Assembly: GCA_030068075.1 (NCBI GenBank)
Contig: CM057826.1
Span: 74,435,312 to 74,499,311, forward strand
DNA length: 64,000 nucleotides
From: Paguma larvata
Lineage: Eukaryota > Chordata > Mammalia > Carnivora > Viverridae
Direction: 5' to 3'
In this document: positions 1 through 10,911 of the stretch, in pieces
How positions within the stretch are numbered: the stretch's first letter is position 1
Layout of the letters: every line of letters starts with the position of its first letter
Program-made: the position numbers and the translations under genes
The notes under the pieces: generated by a model
What the model saw: the letters and a program-made list of their open reading frames with translations, nothing else
What the model was told of the DNA's origin: nothing
The model's database searches: none

Positions 1-380
1 TGAGGACAGGCTGGATTCTCAAATTTCTTCACAAATGAGACAAGGATGACTGACTTTCCAAAAAAACAAACAAACAAAAACAAACTCTAGAGAAATGACT
101 AATATGAAGTCCGTACAGTTTTGGGATTTGTATTTTAGAATTTCATGTTGTTCAGACATAACAATAATTTCATTTTTCTGGGAATATGCAGTAGCAAATA
201 CACTGTTTAGAAATATTCTTTTCTAATATTCAGACATTTGCTATGTCTAGTACTACTGTCTGTATCTTGTTGATATTTTATTTTCAGATATTCCTTTGAA
301 AAGTTACGTTGACCTAAATTTTCGATTCAGCCTATAATTCTTGACTTTTCCATTTTGCCTGTGGAGTTTACTACTAGCAT
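1..380. other. AT-rich sequence, nothing assigned
   Basis: No repeat family, coding region or RNA gene could be recognised in this opening stretch. Confidence 0.4.
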
Positions 381-394
381 TCTGAAAGGTTTTA

Positions 395-590
395 AAGCAG
401 TAGTTTTTCAGAGTAATTATTGAAATTAGCGTTACTTTATTTTATTGGGTAGTTTCCATCTCTGAGACTTATTTATTTTATAATTGGAAGTTTGTACCTC
501 TTAATCCCCTTTGCTTGTTTCACTCATCCTCTTACCCTCTGACAACCATAACGTTGTGAACATTGTAATAACTCCCCATATTTGATGTCT
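395..590 (-). mobile_element. LINE-1 3'UTR fragment
   Basis: The plus strand reads like the antisense of a carnivore L1 3'UTR: 'ACTTATTTATTTTATAATTG', then a stretch ending in a CCCCTTT-type motif and a C/T-rich 'TCACTCATCCTCTTACC' segment. The same segment occurs near 12,500-12,590 and 20,880-20,970 at the 3' ends of larger antisense L1s. Both edges are approximate. Confidence 0.55.
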
Positions 591-1378
591 TGTTTTTCCA
601 TTACAAAAGGCAGATAACCTATAATTGTAGACTTCTCTATATCTAAGGTGTAGGTCTATGACCCAGGTTTCATTAGTCAGATACAACTAACCAAGATTTC
701 GTTTTGGTGTCAATCAGTGTAGTAATGGATACTCCATTCTTCATGGACTATAGTGACAGAAATGCAGGCACCTAGATGCAGGTGTCATTGGTGCTAATGG
801 GTGTGTTTGGGCATAGTTCCTACTTTTCTGGCTCTCCCTAAGAATCCGTGAACAACCTAACATATTTTACTAATCTACTCAGAATGGATTTTGTCATTTG
901 TATTCCCAATTGATATTGTTCTAAAATATTTTCCAATTTACTTCAGGTTATATATAAACCAATAAAAGACACAACTATATACATATATAAACTAAACTGT
1001 TTCATTCCTATTACATTCCCTGTTTATAATTCCAAAATGATACCATTAGAGAAATAATAAAAATTGATTTCAGTGTATCAAAAAGTCAATTTTAAATTTA
1101 ATTCAAAGGGCATAATATTAAAAATTCTTTTATTTCTACCAGGATCTGAAATTTAACAGTTACAACAGAAATTATACTGTACAGGCTATTATCTTTTATC
1201 TATTTGAATTGTGGCTTTATATTAGATAAAAATTCACTACCAATGTGTTGGCACATTTTGTTTTCTTTCACTTCTATTTTCTTCAGATTTTGAAGGACGA
1301 TTTTTATTACAATTCTGTCAAAGTTATTTGTTTTCTTCATTTCTTTTCTTTGATATCTGCATTAGAAACATGATCTTT
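591..1378. other. Unassigned AT-rich sequence
   Basis: No recognisable repeat, gene or simple-sequence tract beyond short A/T runs. A 61-codon minus-strand open frame at 501-686 overlaps the L1 fragment and has no family resemblance. Confidence 0.4.
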
Positions 1379-1602
1379 GAGGTACCAGAGTGGCTCAGTT
1401 GGGTAAGTGTCGAACTCTTGATTTTGACTCAGGTCATGATCTCAAGGTCGTGCATTTGAACCCTGCATCGAGCTCCACCCTGGGTGTGAAGCCTGCTCGA
1501 GATTCTCTCTCCCTCTCTCTCTGCCTCTCCCCTGCTCATGCATGTCCTCTCTCTCTAGAAATTAAATAAATAAATAAATCATTAAGTAAGTAAATAAAAT
1601 AA
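1379..1602 (+). mobile_element. CAN-SINE (tRNA-Lys derived), older subtype
   Basis: The element has a diverged 'GAGTGGCTCAGTTGGGTAAGTGTC' type head, a 'CTCAGGTCATGATCTCAAGG' body, a CT-rich stretch and an AAATAAATAAATAAAT tail. It seems flanked by a short target-site duplication, AAACATGATCT (1366-1376) and AAACAAGATCT (1603-1613), one mismatch. The 'CACCCTGGGTGTGAAGCC' middle suggests an older subtype than the feline copies elsewhere. Confidence 0.85.
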
Positions 1603-1613
1603 AAACAAGATCT

Positions 1614-2212
1614 CTTGCTACAAAACCTTTTAATACAGAAATGCACCTGCATTACTTTACGGGTAAGACTTGATCTTGGCTGTGTGAAAAAATATTCTCA
1701 GGAATCTTCCTGTGCAAACTACTCTTATAAATTATAGTCTACTTTGGGAATCACAGAAAGAAGTAAAGTGATCTCACATTTTGGTTCTGCTGGTTAACAG
1801 AAAAAACCTAAAAATAATAAAATAATGTTTTATGATTTTGCAATTTAATACTTAATGTTAAAACTCTCTAAGAAAAATATACAAAGTTTTAACTTACTCC
1901 ATTTCTTTCATTTCTTTCTGTACTTCCTCTCATTCTGTTTTTTACTTTATTTAGTCTTTACTATATATACACAGTGTGGAGTTGTAGGTATGGTCAACCA
2001 ATAGTCTCATGAAAAATACTGAAAAAAATAACTCTGTGTCATTGTCTTTTCTATATAAAACTAAAATTCTAATATCTATCTATCTATGTCTTTGCTAATT
2101 TTATGAAATTTGACGTTTCCTCATCCAGTAGACTGTTACCATGTGGCAAGCTATGGGAACTTTAAAAGGAAACAGATCTCTCTAGATTTCAGAAAATTAA
2201 AGCGTATTATTG
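1614..2212. other. Unassigned AT-rich sequence
   Basis: No gene or repeat family recognised. A short (ATCT)n-like run lies near 2072-2088. Confidence 0.4.
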
Positions 2213-2228
2213 GTGTGTGTGTGTGTGT
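2213..2228. repeat. (TG)n microsatellite
   Basis: Eight TG units directly precede the 3' tail side of a minus-strand SINE. Confidence 0.85.
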
Positions 2229-2232
2229 AACT

Positions 2233-2396
2233 TTTTAGAAAGCATGAGCAGAGAGGGAGGGAGAGAGAGAATCCCAAGCAGGCTCCATGCTCAGCAGAGA
2301 GTCCAATGTAGGACTTGATCTCACAGCCTTGAGATCATGACCTGAGCTGAAATCAAGAGTTAGACGCTCAACTGACCAGGCCATCCAGGCACCCCC
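2233..2396 (-). mobile_element. CAN-SINE, minus strand
   Basis: On the plus strand the order is tail remnant, 'GAGAGAGAGAATCCCAAGCA' with the GCTCC motif, 'GATCATGACCTGAGCTGAAA', and a terminal 'CCATCCAGGCACCCCC' that is the complement of the SINE head. The A-tail is eroded and adjoins (TG)n. The 64-codon minus-strand open frame here is only the SINE read through. Confidence 0.88.
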
Positions 2397-2754
2397 CACA
2401 CTATTGTGTTTTATTGTTGCCTGGAGCATAGAATATAGGCTTTAAGGGGTGACTAGAACATCACTGCAGTGGTTTGTGAGCTACTTCCCCTCCAACACTA
2501 GCAGAATTTCAGGTCTTGAGAGCATTCAAAATGCTTGGAAAACCAAACAGCAAATGAAGGCTCCAGACATTGATGGAATATATGTAAGTCCTGTCTTAGG
2601 ACATAAAAAAAAAAAAAAAAAGACAGTTTCATATATTAAATTTGGGGAGTATTTGTCAACAGCACTTTCTATACAGGGTAGGGTCAAGGTGTTTGATATA
2701 CCTTACTTAATAGAGGGGAATATTGTTCTAAATGTCAGCTAATAAACCATTAGT
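2397..2754. other. Unassigned sequence with A17 run
   Basis: Contains a 17-A homopolymer near 2606-2622. A 97-codon plus-strand open frame (2449-2742) reads through the poly-A as a lysine run. It has no start context or family motif and is treated as chance. Confidence 0.4.
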
Positions 2755-3150
2755 TTGTTCAGATCATCCTATAAGCACCTACTCTGTCCTAGCCAGTGTG
2801 TGATGCTAGTGATTCAGGGTGACAAAGCAGACATAGCCCAGGTCTTAATGGTGCTTATATTCCAGTACAATAACAAATAGAAAAGTAAAGCAGTCTTAGA
2901 TAGGGTGTATAACGTGGAGAAAATAAAACCTGGTAATTGAATAGGGAGTTACCTTAGATGGTTGGTCAGGGAAAGTCTAATTCTTTAGGAAGTATGTTTA
3001 AGCTGAGGCTGGAATTACTAGATGAGATCACTTTAAAATATCTAGAAAGAATGTTCCCATAAAAGAAAGAGACAAAGCTCCTGTGGAAGATACATGTTTG
3101 CTGATTTAATACGTAAAGTCGGTATGGTTGAAATGCAGTGATTAAAAGGT
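2755..3150 (-). mobile_element. L2 LINE 3' region (ancient)
   Basis: The plus strand shows the antisense L2 3'UTR landmarks: 'ATAAGCACCTACTCTGTCC', 'GATTCAGGGTGACAAAGCAG', 'GGTGCTTATATTCCAGTAC' and farther on 'GGTTGGTCAGGGAAAGTC' followed by 'AGCTGAGGCTGGAATTA'. These are the usual order of L2 motifs. It is heavily diverged, so edges are approximate. Confidence 0.7.
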
Positions 3151-3155
3151 ATCGT

Positions 3156-3310
3156 GGGGGCACCTGGGTGGCTCAGTTAATGGAGCAGCCGACTCTTGAT
3201 TTCAGCTCAGGTCATGATTCAGCTTAGCTGAATTCTCTCTCCCTCTGCTCCTCTCCCCAGCTCCCTCTCTCTCTCAAAATGAAGTGAAATGAAATAAGAT
3301 AAAATAGAGG
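3156..3310 (+). mobile_element. CAN-SINE, internally shortened
   Basis: It starts 'GGGGGCACCTGGGTGGCTCA' and keeps 'CTCAGGTCATGATTCAGC', but most of the middle between the tRNA-like head and the CT-rich part is missing. The tail is AAATGAAATAAGATAAAAT. A short possible target duplication AGGTAT lies on both sides. Confidence 0.85.
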
Positions 3311-3826
3311 TATAGTAGTACAAAATAACATTAAATTTTGTATATACATTTTATATACTTGAAATCTATATTTGAAAAAAGTATATATATATAAAATATT
3401 TTTTTAGAAAGTTCAGAGTATTTTTTTTCCTGAGCACAGAGCTCAGTTATTCTTGCAACAGCTGACTGGGCATGGAAAAGATATCTGGCCCAAAGCCATT
3501 CAACATACAGTGAGTCAGGAGTTTAATAATAATGCTGGTATATGAGTTCTTCCAACCAAACTAATCAGTCCTGTCTTGAAGAGTTTTGCATAAAACATGC
3601 ATAAATAGAGTACAGACAGTGGCAAGATCCGGAACTTAACAATACAGAGAATGCAGGAGAAAGCACTAGAATAGCAAATAACAATCCTGAACAGTATTTC
3701 AGGAGATTTGAGTGAGCACCAACTAAAATTGCACTGTTTAATTAATTCCACATCTATCATTTTAACACCATACCTTAGTTTAGTGTATCTGCATTGATTC
3801 TGTTCTTTATGTTCTTACAAAGGCTT
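3311..3826. other. Unassigned AT-rich sequence
   Basis: Nothing recognised. Short TATATA tracts occur near 3378-3398. Confidence 0.4.
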
Positions 3827-3975
3827 AATAACACATATGCTATTTAATTCTCATTAAAAATTATTTGATGAGATAAACGTTAAAAGGTTTTAATAGTAAA
3901 ATCTGAAGGTTACACATTTAGTAAGTAGGAGATATGGGATTAGAATTGAACCATATCTGACATTACATTAATATT
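3827..3975 (-). mobile_element. MIR SINE remnant
   Basis: The plus strand follows the antisense MIR order: 'TATTTAATTCTCATTA', then 'GGTTACACATTTAGTAAGTA' and 'GGGATTAGAATTGAACC', which corresponds to the usual 'GGATTCGAACCCAGG' stretch. Diverged; moderate confidence. Confidence 0.55.
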
Positions 3976-4059
3976 CTAGAATGAACAGACACTAGCCAAT
4001 TATTTTATATAACCTCGATTCACATGTGGCTCCAGTATACTCAGCTTTAATAAAGGTCA

Positions 4060-5190
4060 TAGTTGAATACAAGTCCAGAGAATGAAAAGACGAGCTATAG
4101 GCTGGGAGAAATATTTGCAAAAATGTATCTGACAAAGGACAGTTATCCATAATTACAAAGAATGCTTTAAAATGAACAATAAAAAAGCGAATAAACCAAT
4201 TAATAAATGAACAAAAGACCTGAACAGACAAGTTGCTTATGAGAAATAAGCATATGAAAAGTGCTCAACCTCGTAGGAAATTGGAGAATTGTGAATGAAA
4301 ATAACCTTGAAATAATGCTACACACATAGCAAACACTGATAGGAAACTGACAACACTGAATGTTGGCTAGGATGTGGAGAAACAGGAACTCCCTTTTATT
4401 GCTGGGGAATACAAAATGGTACAACCACTTTGGAAGACAGTGTAGCCATTCTTACAAAGGTAAACATTTACTTTGCCATCCAGCAATGGTGCTTCTTGGC
4501 GTTTACCCAAGTGAGCTGAAAACTTAAGTCTATGCAAAAACCTGTATACTTATGTTTATAGAAACTTTGTTTATAATTACCAAAACTTAAAAGCAACCGA
4601 GATGTCCTTCAATAGGTGAATGGACAAATAAACTGTGGTACATGCAGACAATGGAATATTATTTAACACTAATGAGGAATAGTCTACTAACTCATGAAAG
4701 GGAGAAACTTTAAAGGTATATTATTAAATGAAATAAACTAATCTGAAAAGGCTACATACTATATGATTCCAGCTCTGTGATGTTTTAGAAAAGGCAAAAC
4801 TATGAAGATAGTGAAAAGGTCAAGTGTTACCACAGGTTGTGGGGAGGGACAGATGAATAGGTAGAACACGGAGAATTTTTAGGGCAGTGAAAGCATTCTG
4901 TATGATACCCTAATGGTGGATATATGTTAGTATACATCTGTCACATCCAGAGATGTTCAACACCAAGAGTGAATCCTAATGTAAATTATAAACTTTGGGT
5001 GATAATGTGTCAAAGAAGTTTCATTGTAACAAATGTGCAAACTTGCCCTCCTGAACAGGGGATGTTGTTGATAGAGGAGGCTGTGCATGTGTTGAAGCAG
5101 GTGGTATGTGGGAACTATGTATACTTTTTTCTCAGTAATGCTATGAAATGAAAACTACTTAAAAATAGTCTTTTAAAAATGGATATAATA
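4060..5190 (+). mobile_element. Ancient LINE-1 3' end (ORF2 C-terminus and 3'UTR)
   Basis: The sequence is co-linear with old mammalian L1 (L1MB/MC-like) ORF2 C-terminal coding and 3'UTR. It has a GACAAAGGACAGTTATCCA block, 'GAAAAGTGCTCAACCTCG', 'GCTAGGATGTGGAGAAACAG', 'CAATAGGTGAATGGACAAAT' and the late 3'UTR motif 'CAACACCAAGAGTGAATCC'. Many stops and gaps show it is dead. The 5' edge is a truncation in ORF2. Confidence 0.85.
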
Positions 5191-5252
5191 AATCTGAGAA
5201 AAAAAACAGAGATCTATCTATAGCCAGTGAACTTGACATCAAAGAAAAGCAT

Positions 5253-5292
5253 TTTTGTTTTGTTTTTTGTTGTTGTTGTTGTTGTTGTTTTT
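5253..5292. repeat. T/G-rich simple repeat, (TTG)n
   Basis: About seven TTG units inside a T-rich tract. Confidence 0.85.
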
Positions 5293-5352
5293 TAATTTGG
5301 GGGGGTGGTAAAAGGAAAATAAGTATGAAATGGCACAAAGCTTTATTTATTT

Positions 5353-5615
5353 GTGTGTATATATATATATATTTACATATATATATTTACATATATATAC
5401 ATATATACAAATATATGTATATATACATATATTTGTATATATTTGTTTGTATATTTATTTGTGTGTATATATATATTTACATATTTATTTGTAGATATAC
5501 TTACATATTTATTTGTATATATATTTACATATTTATTGTATATATATTTACATATTTATTTGTGTATATATATTTACATATATACACATATATACAAATA
5601 TATACATATATAGAT
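5353..5615. repeat. TA-rich minisatellite (TATATATTTACATATTTATTTG type)
   Basis: About 260 bp of alternating TATATA with recurring TTTACATATTTATTTGTATA-like units of roughly 20-30 bp. It gives long artificial open frames of Tyr-Ile repeats on the plus strand. The unit is degenerate, so this is a variable AT minisatellite rather than a pure (TA)n. Confidence 0.85.
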
Positions 5616-6947
5616 ATGTTATCTCTTCCAGTACTCAGTGCTGAGAGATCACCTTGGCCTGAGGTACCTGTTTCTGTCTTGCCTCATAGCAGCATAGTCT
5701 GTGAGAAGCTAAGAACAAGAGAAAAGAATGTTAGCTTACCCAGCTGGCATAGCCCGAGAGGCTGTGGGTAGTCACACAACCTGAGGCCTCCCCAGGAGTG
5801 GAGAGGAATGTGCTTCCAATTTTGTGGACTTCCAGTGCATGGCATTGGGGGAAATGGGCAGGTTGCTCCCTGTGGGTACCATGGCTTGAGAGTTAGGGAG
5901 ATTTCTCATGAGGGAGGGAGAGAGTACAGTATATCCATGCATAGAAAAGGTTTGAGAGTTTGCCAACATTTCTAGCTATGTTGAATGGTCAAACTTTTTC
6001 CCTCATGGAGAAAATCCATAAAGTAAAAAAAAGATGGCTGTTTCTTCCAATGCACAGACACCAATGCGGAGCAAGGAACTTGAAGAATAAAGGGACTATG
6101 ACACAGCCTAAGGAACAAAATAAATCCCCAGTAACCTACTCTAAAGAAATGGTTATTTATGAATTGTCTAAAAGATAATGCAAAATAATCTTAATAGTGA
6201 ACTACAAGAGAATACAGATGGACAACTAAACAAAATGAAGGATATTGATACATTAACAAAATTAGACTCTCAACAAAGAAAAACCATAAATAAATTCTGA
6301 AACTGAAAAATAAAATAACTGTACTAAAAGTCAACGGCGAGCTCCAACCACAGACATGATTGAGTAGAATAAACAATCAGTGAATTCGAAGACAAGTCAT
6401 TGAAAATTATCTTAAAACCATACATATACATAAGAAAACTATACTGTCACTCAGCTTGTGAATTATTTGGGGCCTCAGCCTAAAGCATCAGCAGTTATAC
6501 TGCTCATGGATTAGAAGAATTAATACTATGAAAATGTCAATACTACCCAAATCTGTCTGCATATTCAATGTGCTCTTGGTGAAAATTCCAACATTTTTCA
6601 CAGAAATACTAATATTTCTAATACTAATCCTAGTATTTAATGGTACCACAAAAAATCCTGAATAATCAGAGCAATCTTGAGAAAGGAAAATGGTGAAGGC
6701 ATCACACTTCCTGATTTCAAGCTATATTACAGAGCTATATTAACAAAGCTATACTAAACGAAGCTATGTTACTGGAATAAAAGCAGACATGTAGATCAAT
6801 GAAACATAGTAGAAGACCCAGAAATAAACCTAGGCATATTTGGTCTGTTAATTTACTACAAAGGAGGCAAGAATACACAATGGGGAAAATAGTCTCTTCA
6901 ATAAATGGTGTTGGGAAACCTGGACAGCCCCATGAAAAGAATGAACC

Positions 6948-7112
6948 TAGGCATGCCTGGGTGGCTCACTCAGGTAAGTGTCTGACTCTTAATCTCACTG
7001 TTTGTGAAATCGAGCCCTGAGCCCTATGCTATCAGAGATTCTCTCTCTCTGCCACTCCCCTGCTCACTCACTTTCTGTGTCTCAAAATAAATGAACTTTA
7101 AAAAAAAAGAAG
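6948..7112 (+). mobile_element. CAN-SINE nested in LINE-1
   Basis: It begins 'GGCATGCCTGGGTGGCTCAC' and ends in a CTCAAAATAAATGAACTTTA tail with poly-A. It interrupts L1 ORF2: the L1 stops at 'AAAAGAATGAACC' and resumes 'AAGAATGAAACTGGACC', giving a short target duplication AAGAATGAA. Confidence 0.88.
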
Positions 7113-7116
7113 AAGA

Positions 7117-7398
7117 ATGAAACTGGACCACTATCATACACCATACATAAAAATCAACTCAAACTCAATTAAAGATTTGAATGTGAAACCTGCAACCATA
7201 AAACTTCTAGAAGAAAACTCCTTAATGTCAGTCTTAATGATTAATCTTGGTATTGACAACAAAAGCAAGGCAACGAAAGCAAAAATAAACAAGTGGGACT
7301 ACATCAAACTGAAAAGCTTCTGCAAAGCAAAAGAAATCATAGATAAAATGAAAAGGCAACCTACACAAAGGGAGAAAATATTTGCAAATGGTATCTAA
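7117..7398 (+). pseudogene. LINE-1 ORF2 C-terminal fragment
   Basis: A 93-codon open stretch carries L1 ORF2 C-terminal motifs in order: [45 protein letters not shown] and the [13 protein letters not shown] block. In intact L1 this domain follows the reverse transcriptase and precedes the cysteine-rich region. The frame is closed soon after, so this is a relic and not a gene. Confidence 0.85.
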
Positions 7399-8310
7399 TA
7401 AGTGTCACTATTGAAAATATATTAAGAACCCATACAACTCAATTTCAAAAAACTCCCACAAATATTCAGATTGAAAATGGGCAGAGGAACTGAGTAGACA
7501 TTTTTCCAAAGAGAACATACAAACAGGTAACAAGTATATGAAAAAGTGCTCAACATCACTGATCATCAGGGAAATGCAAATAAAAACCATAATGATATAT
7601 CACCTCACACCTGTTAGGATGGCTATTATGAAAAATACAAGAAAATTTGTTGGAGATGTAAAGAAAAGGGAAACTTATGCTCTCTTGGTGGAAATTTAAA
7701 ACAGTTTAGCAGTATGGAAAATAATACGGGGCTTCCTCAAAAGATTAAGAACAGATCATATGAACCAGCAATCTCAAATTTTGGATATGTACCCAAAAGA
7801 ATTGAAATCAAGGTCTCAAAGAGATTTATGCACTCTCAAGTTCATTGCACTGTCCATAGTATCCAACATATGGAAACAACCTGAAGGTTCTTCAGCAGCC
7901 GCTTGGCTAAAGAATCTTGGATATATACATACAATCAATCAGAATATTAATCAACCTTAAAAAGAAAATCCCGCCATATACAACAACATGTAGTAACTTA
8001 AAGGACATTACACTACATGCAATTAGCCAGTCCCAGAAGGCTATGATTCCACTTAGATGAGGTACCTAAAATAGAGTCATAGATAGTGGAATGGTGGTTG
8101 CCTTGGGGAGGGGTAATTTGGGATTGCCGCTCATTGGGTATAAAATTTTACTTAAACAAGATGAGTAAATTCTAGAGATAGGCCATAAAATATTGTATCT
8201 ATAGTTAACACTACTATATTGTACACTCAATACATTGTTAGAAAGGTAGATCTTATGGTAAGTGTTGTTATAAAAAAAAAATAAGATAAATTTAAAAAGA
8301 AATAAAGAAC

Positions 8311-8826
8311 AAAGTACTTGAGATGTAAGCAAGAATATAATAAAGAGCTATTGCATGAGTCTGAATGCTTGTTCTCTCCATCTTAAGAATTTTATTTTAT
8401 TGTGTTTCTTCTTAATTAAAACCATTCAATCAATAAAATCTCTCAAGTTTTCAGAGCCAAATAAGTATCTCAGAAATTAAATTTAAGGCATCCCTAAAGA
8501 ACAATTCATTTAGCACTGATTTAAAAACCATCCTACAGAATATGGTATTTGGTCTAAGTAATTCTGTTAAGGAAGCTCTATAGTTTCATGTAAATTTTAT
8601 GAGGTCTGAAGCTACCAGAAATAATCTATTTTATGAAGATACAGGATATTATAATTCAATTTGTTTGGATTCATAATTTATATTTTCACTGTTAACATAT
8701 TCTTACATTAATCTTAAACATCTATGAAATTAAAGTAGCCTAAACCCAGTAAATTTACTATAGAGAATAGGAAGCTTTGATTATTTATGTTGTCAATAAG
8801 ACAATATATATTGCACAACTTAGATT
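8311..8826. other. Unassigned AT-rich sequence
   Basis: No gene or repeat family recognised. Confidence 0.4.
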
Positions 8827-8834
8827 ACACTTAC

Positions 8835-9025
8835 TCTTTTTAATGTTTATTTATTTTTGAAGGAGAGAGAGAGCGTGAGTGGGAGAGGGGCAGAGAGTGA
8901 GGGAGACAGAATCTAAAGCAGGCTCCAGACTCTGAGCTCTCAGCACAGAGCCCAACACGGAGCTTGAACTCACTGCCATGAGCTGAAGTCAGATCCTTAA
9001 CTGACTGAACTGCCCAGGCGCCCCC
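8835..9025 (-). mobile_element. CAN-SINE, minus strand
   Basis: The tail side is 'AATGTTTATTTATTTTTGAA', followed by 'CAGGCTCCAGACTCTGAGC' and the complementary head 'GCCCAGGCGCCCCC'. A target duplication ACACTTAC lies at 8827-8834 and 9026-9033. Confidence 0.92.
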
Positions 9026-9033
9026 ACACTTAC

Positions 9034-10679
9034 ATTTTTATACTCTGGTAAAACCAGGGCAAAATTATATTATCAAAATAGTTTAATTTAAATGATTCAT
9101 TTTACTTGAAATATAGAAAAATTATCCCTTGTTATATTTGTAAAAGCATATTAACACTTTATTTAAAAGCATGAAAAAGTTTCATTTTATAAGCAATGGA
9201 AAAGGCTAAACAATTCAGATTAAAATGGTTTCCATTAAGGAAGGAGGGCATAACTGTTGAAAACTTGGCAGTGCCATGCTTCGCATAGAATAGACACAGA
9301 AAGGTTTTCTTTACAGATGAAAGACACAGATAAATTCTGAAAAAGCCTGCACTAGCTTCTCTTCTCCCCTAAAATTACATGAAGAGAACTAAGCAAAACT
9401 GAAATTTTAAGGGAAAAGATTAAAAATGCCTTAATGAATTAAACCCTCACAGGAGACCGCAATTTTCTAGAGAGTACTCACTCAGTGTGGGACCACCAGA
9501 AGACTAACCTGAGCAAAAAAGAAGCCATGAAAGCTCATGTTTTAACTTTCTATTGACAGGTAGCACAGTACTTGTGGGTGAAACATCTGAAGAAATCTGA
9601 GTGTCACCTCTGTACTGTAAAGTGTAAGAAGATGACTGAAGGCAAACAAAACAAAACAAAGAACAACAACAAAACATACACACAAAGCTGAGTCTATTAA
9701 TTCCAAGAGAAGGAAACCCATGATGGAAGTGATTGCATGATTCGCTAAGTGGTATAATTAGGAATTTTTAAGTGCAGGAAGAGGGGTGGGGGGGTTCATT
9801 AGTTACCTTCATTAAGAGGGGTGGAGGGTTAATTAGTTGAGCTAATTAAGCAAAAGTTCCTAAGAGGCCTGAACTTAGTTTACTAAATTAAGTCCCAGTG
9901 TTCCTTGTTTAGGAAATAGTCTTTATTTGAGTCCAGTAAGAGTCTGGTGAATCGTGGTATAATGAAGTCTCTCACAGTTTATGGTCCTTTATCTCCTTCA
10001 TTTGTTAGAGCCACTTGTAAGAAAACACTACATGTAGTTTTGATATCACCTAGGCAAGTGTCACATTAAATATTCAATGTTCTTTCTACACTAGATCAGA
10101 AAAACTGCAAATAGTGAACTACGTTGCTTTAATAAATGAGGTTTTTCCGACTTCAAAGTGTTTATGGATTGTTTCAATTAGTTTTGACCAGAGAAACAGA
10201 ACCGTTATGAGGCTTTTAACTTTCAGCACTGTAGAACGCAAATAGGAAACTGTGCAGTCAGGTTTAAAGTTTACAGGATCATGGATGTCCCCTGGTCCAA
10301 GAGCTTCATTTGGTAGATAAGCCTTCTGGTACAAGAAATGTGTCGCTTGCTCACCATTAGACCCTGTTCTGGTTGGGGAAGTATTACTGCTGTCCATGTT
10401 GGGGGAAATAATAAACAGAGGTGACTGCTTTTCTCTTGTACTTCCTGTCTACCTTAGTTTATGTAATTTTCTAAGACATTCAAATGTTTAGACATAAGAG
10501 AATATTGAATTTTTAAAACAAAAGTTTCTATAGAGATTCCTTTGACAACTATGCTATGGGTAGATATATAAAATAAAATTTAAAAAAGGCAATTTCCCAT
10601 TAATGAAAAACATTCTTTGTGCATCTGCACTTTTTCCTTTTATTTCCTTAAGTAACACTAAGACTCCCAAGACTTTTTA
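9034..10679. other. Unassigned sequence, 1.6 kb
   Basis: No repeat family recognised. It holds a short A/C-rich run (9645-9680) and a G-rich doublet (9780-9840). A 92-codon minus-strand open frame at 10,119-10,397 has no recognisable domain; see findings. Composition is closer to unique DNA than to L1. Confidence 0.4.
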
Positions 10680-10692
10680 AGATCTATTATCT

Positions 10693-10898
10693 GGGGCACC
10701 TGGATGGCTCAGTCAATTAAGTTTCTGACTCTTGATTTCAGCTCAAATCTTGAGCTCGCCATTTGTGAGATCAAGCCCCAAGTCGGGCTCTGCACTGACA
10801 ACACAGAGCCTGCTTGGGATTCTTCTTCTCTCCCTCTTTCTCTGCTCCTCCCCTCACTCTGTCTCTCTGAAAATAAATAAATAAACATTAAAAAAAAA
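10693..10898 (+). mobile_element. CAN-SINE
   Basis: Head 'GGGGCACCTGGATGGCTCAG', CT-rich middle and an AAATAAATAAATAAACATTA tail. A probable target duplication is AGATCTATTATCT (10,680-10,692) and AGACCTACTGTCT (10,899-10,911). Confidence 0.93.
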
Positions 10899-10911
10899 AG
10901 ACCTACTGTCT

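Larger units (their letters stand above)
5640..8310 (+). mobile_element. LINE-1 (L1MA-like) with large internal deletion
   Basis: 5980-6425 matches the start of an old L1 ORF1 region: 'AACAAAATAAATCCCCAGTA', 'AAAGAAATGGTTATTTATGA', 'CTACAAGAGAATACAGATGG', and 'CAGTGAATTCGAAGACAAGT'. From about 6505 onward it is the last third of ORF2 ('AAAATGTCAATACTACCCAA', then the C-terminal domain at 7117-7398) and the 3'UTR ending in an A-rich tail near 8310. The endonuclease and most of the reverse transcriptase are absent. A SINE is nested at about 6950-7112. 5640-5980 is plausibly 5'UTR but less certain. Confidence 0.8.

Noticed and set aside
5325..5771. 148-codon open frame with Tyr-Ile repeats
   Set aside because: It is the TA minisatellite translated, followed by L1 sequence; no start context or domain.
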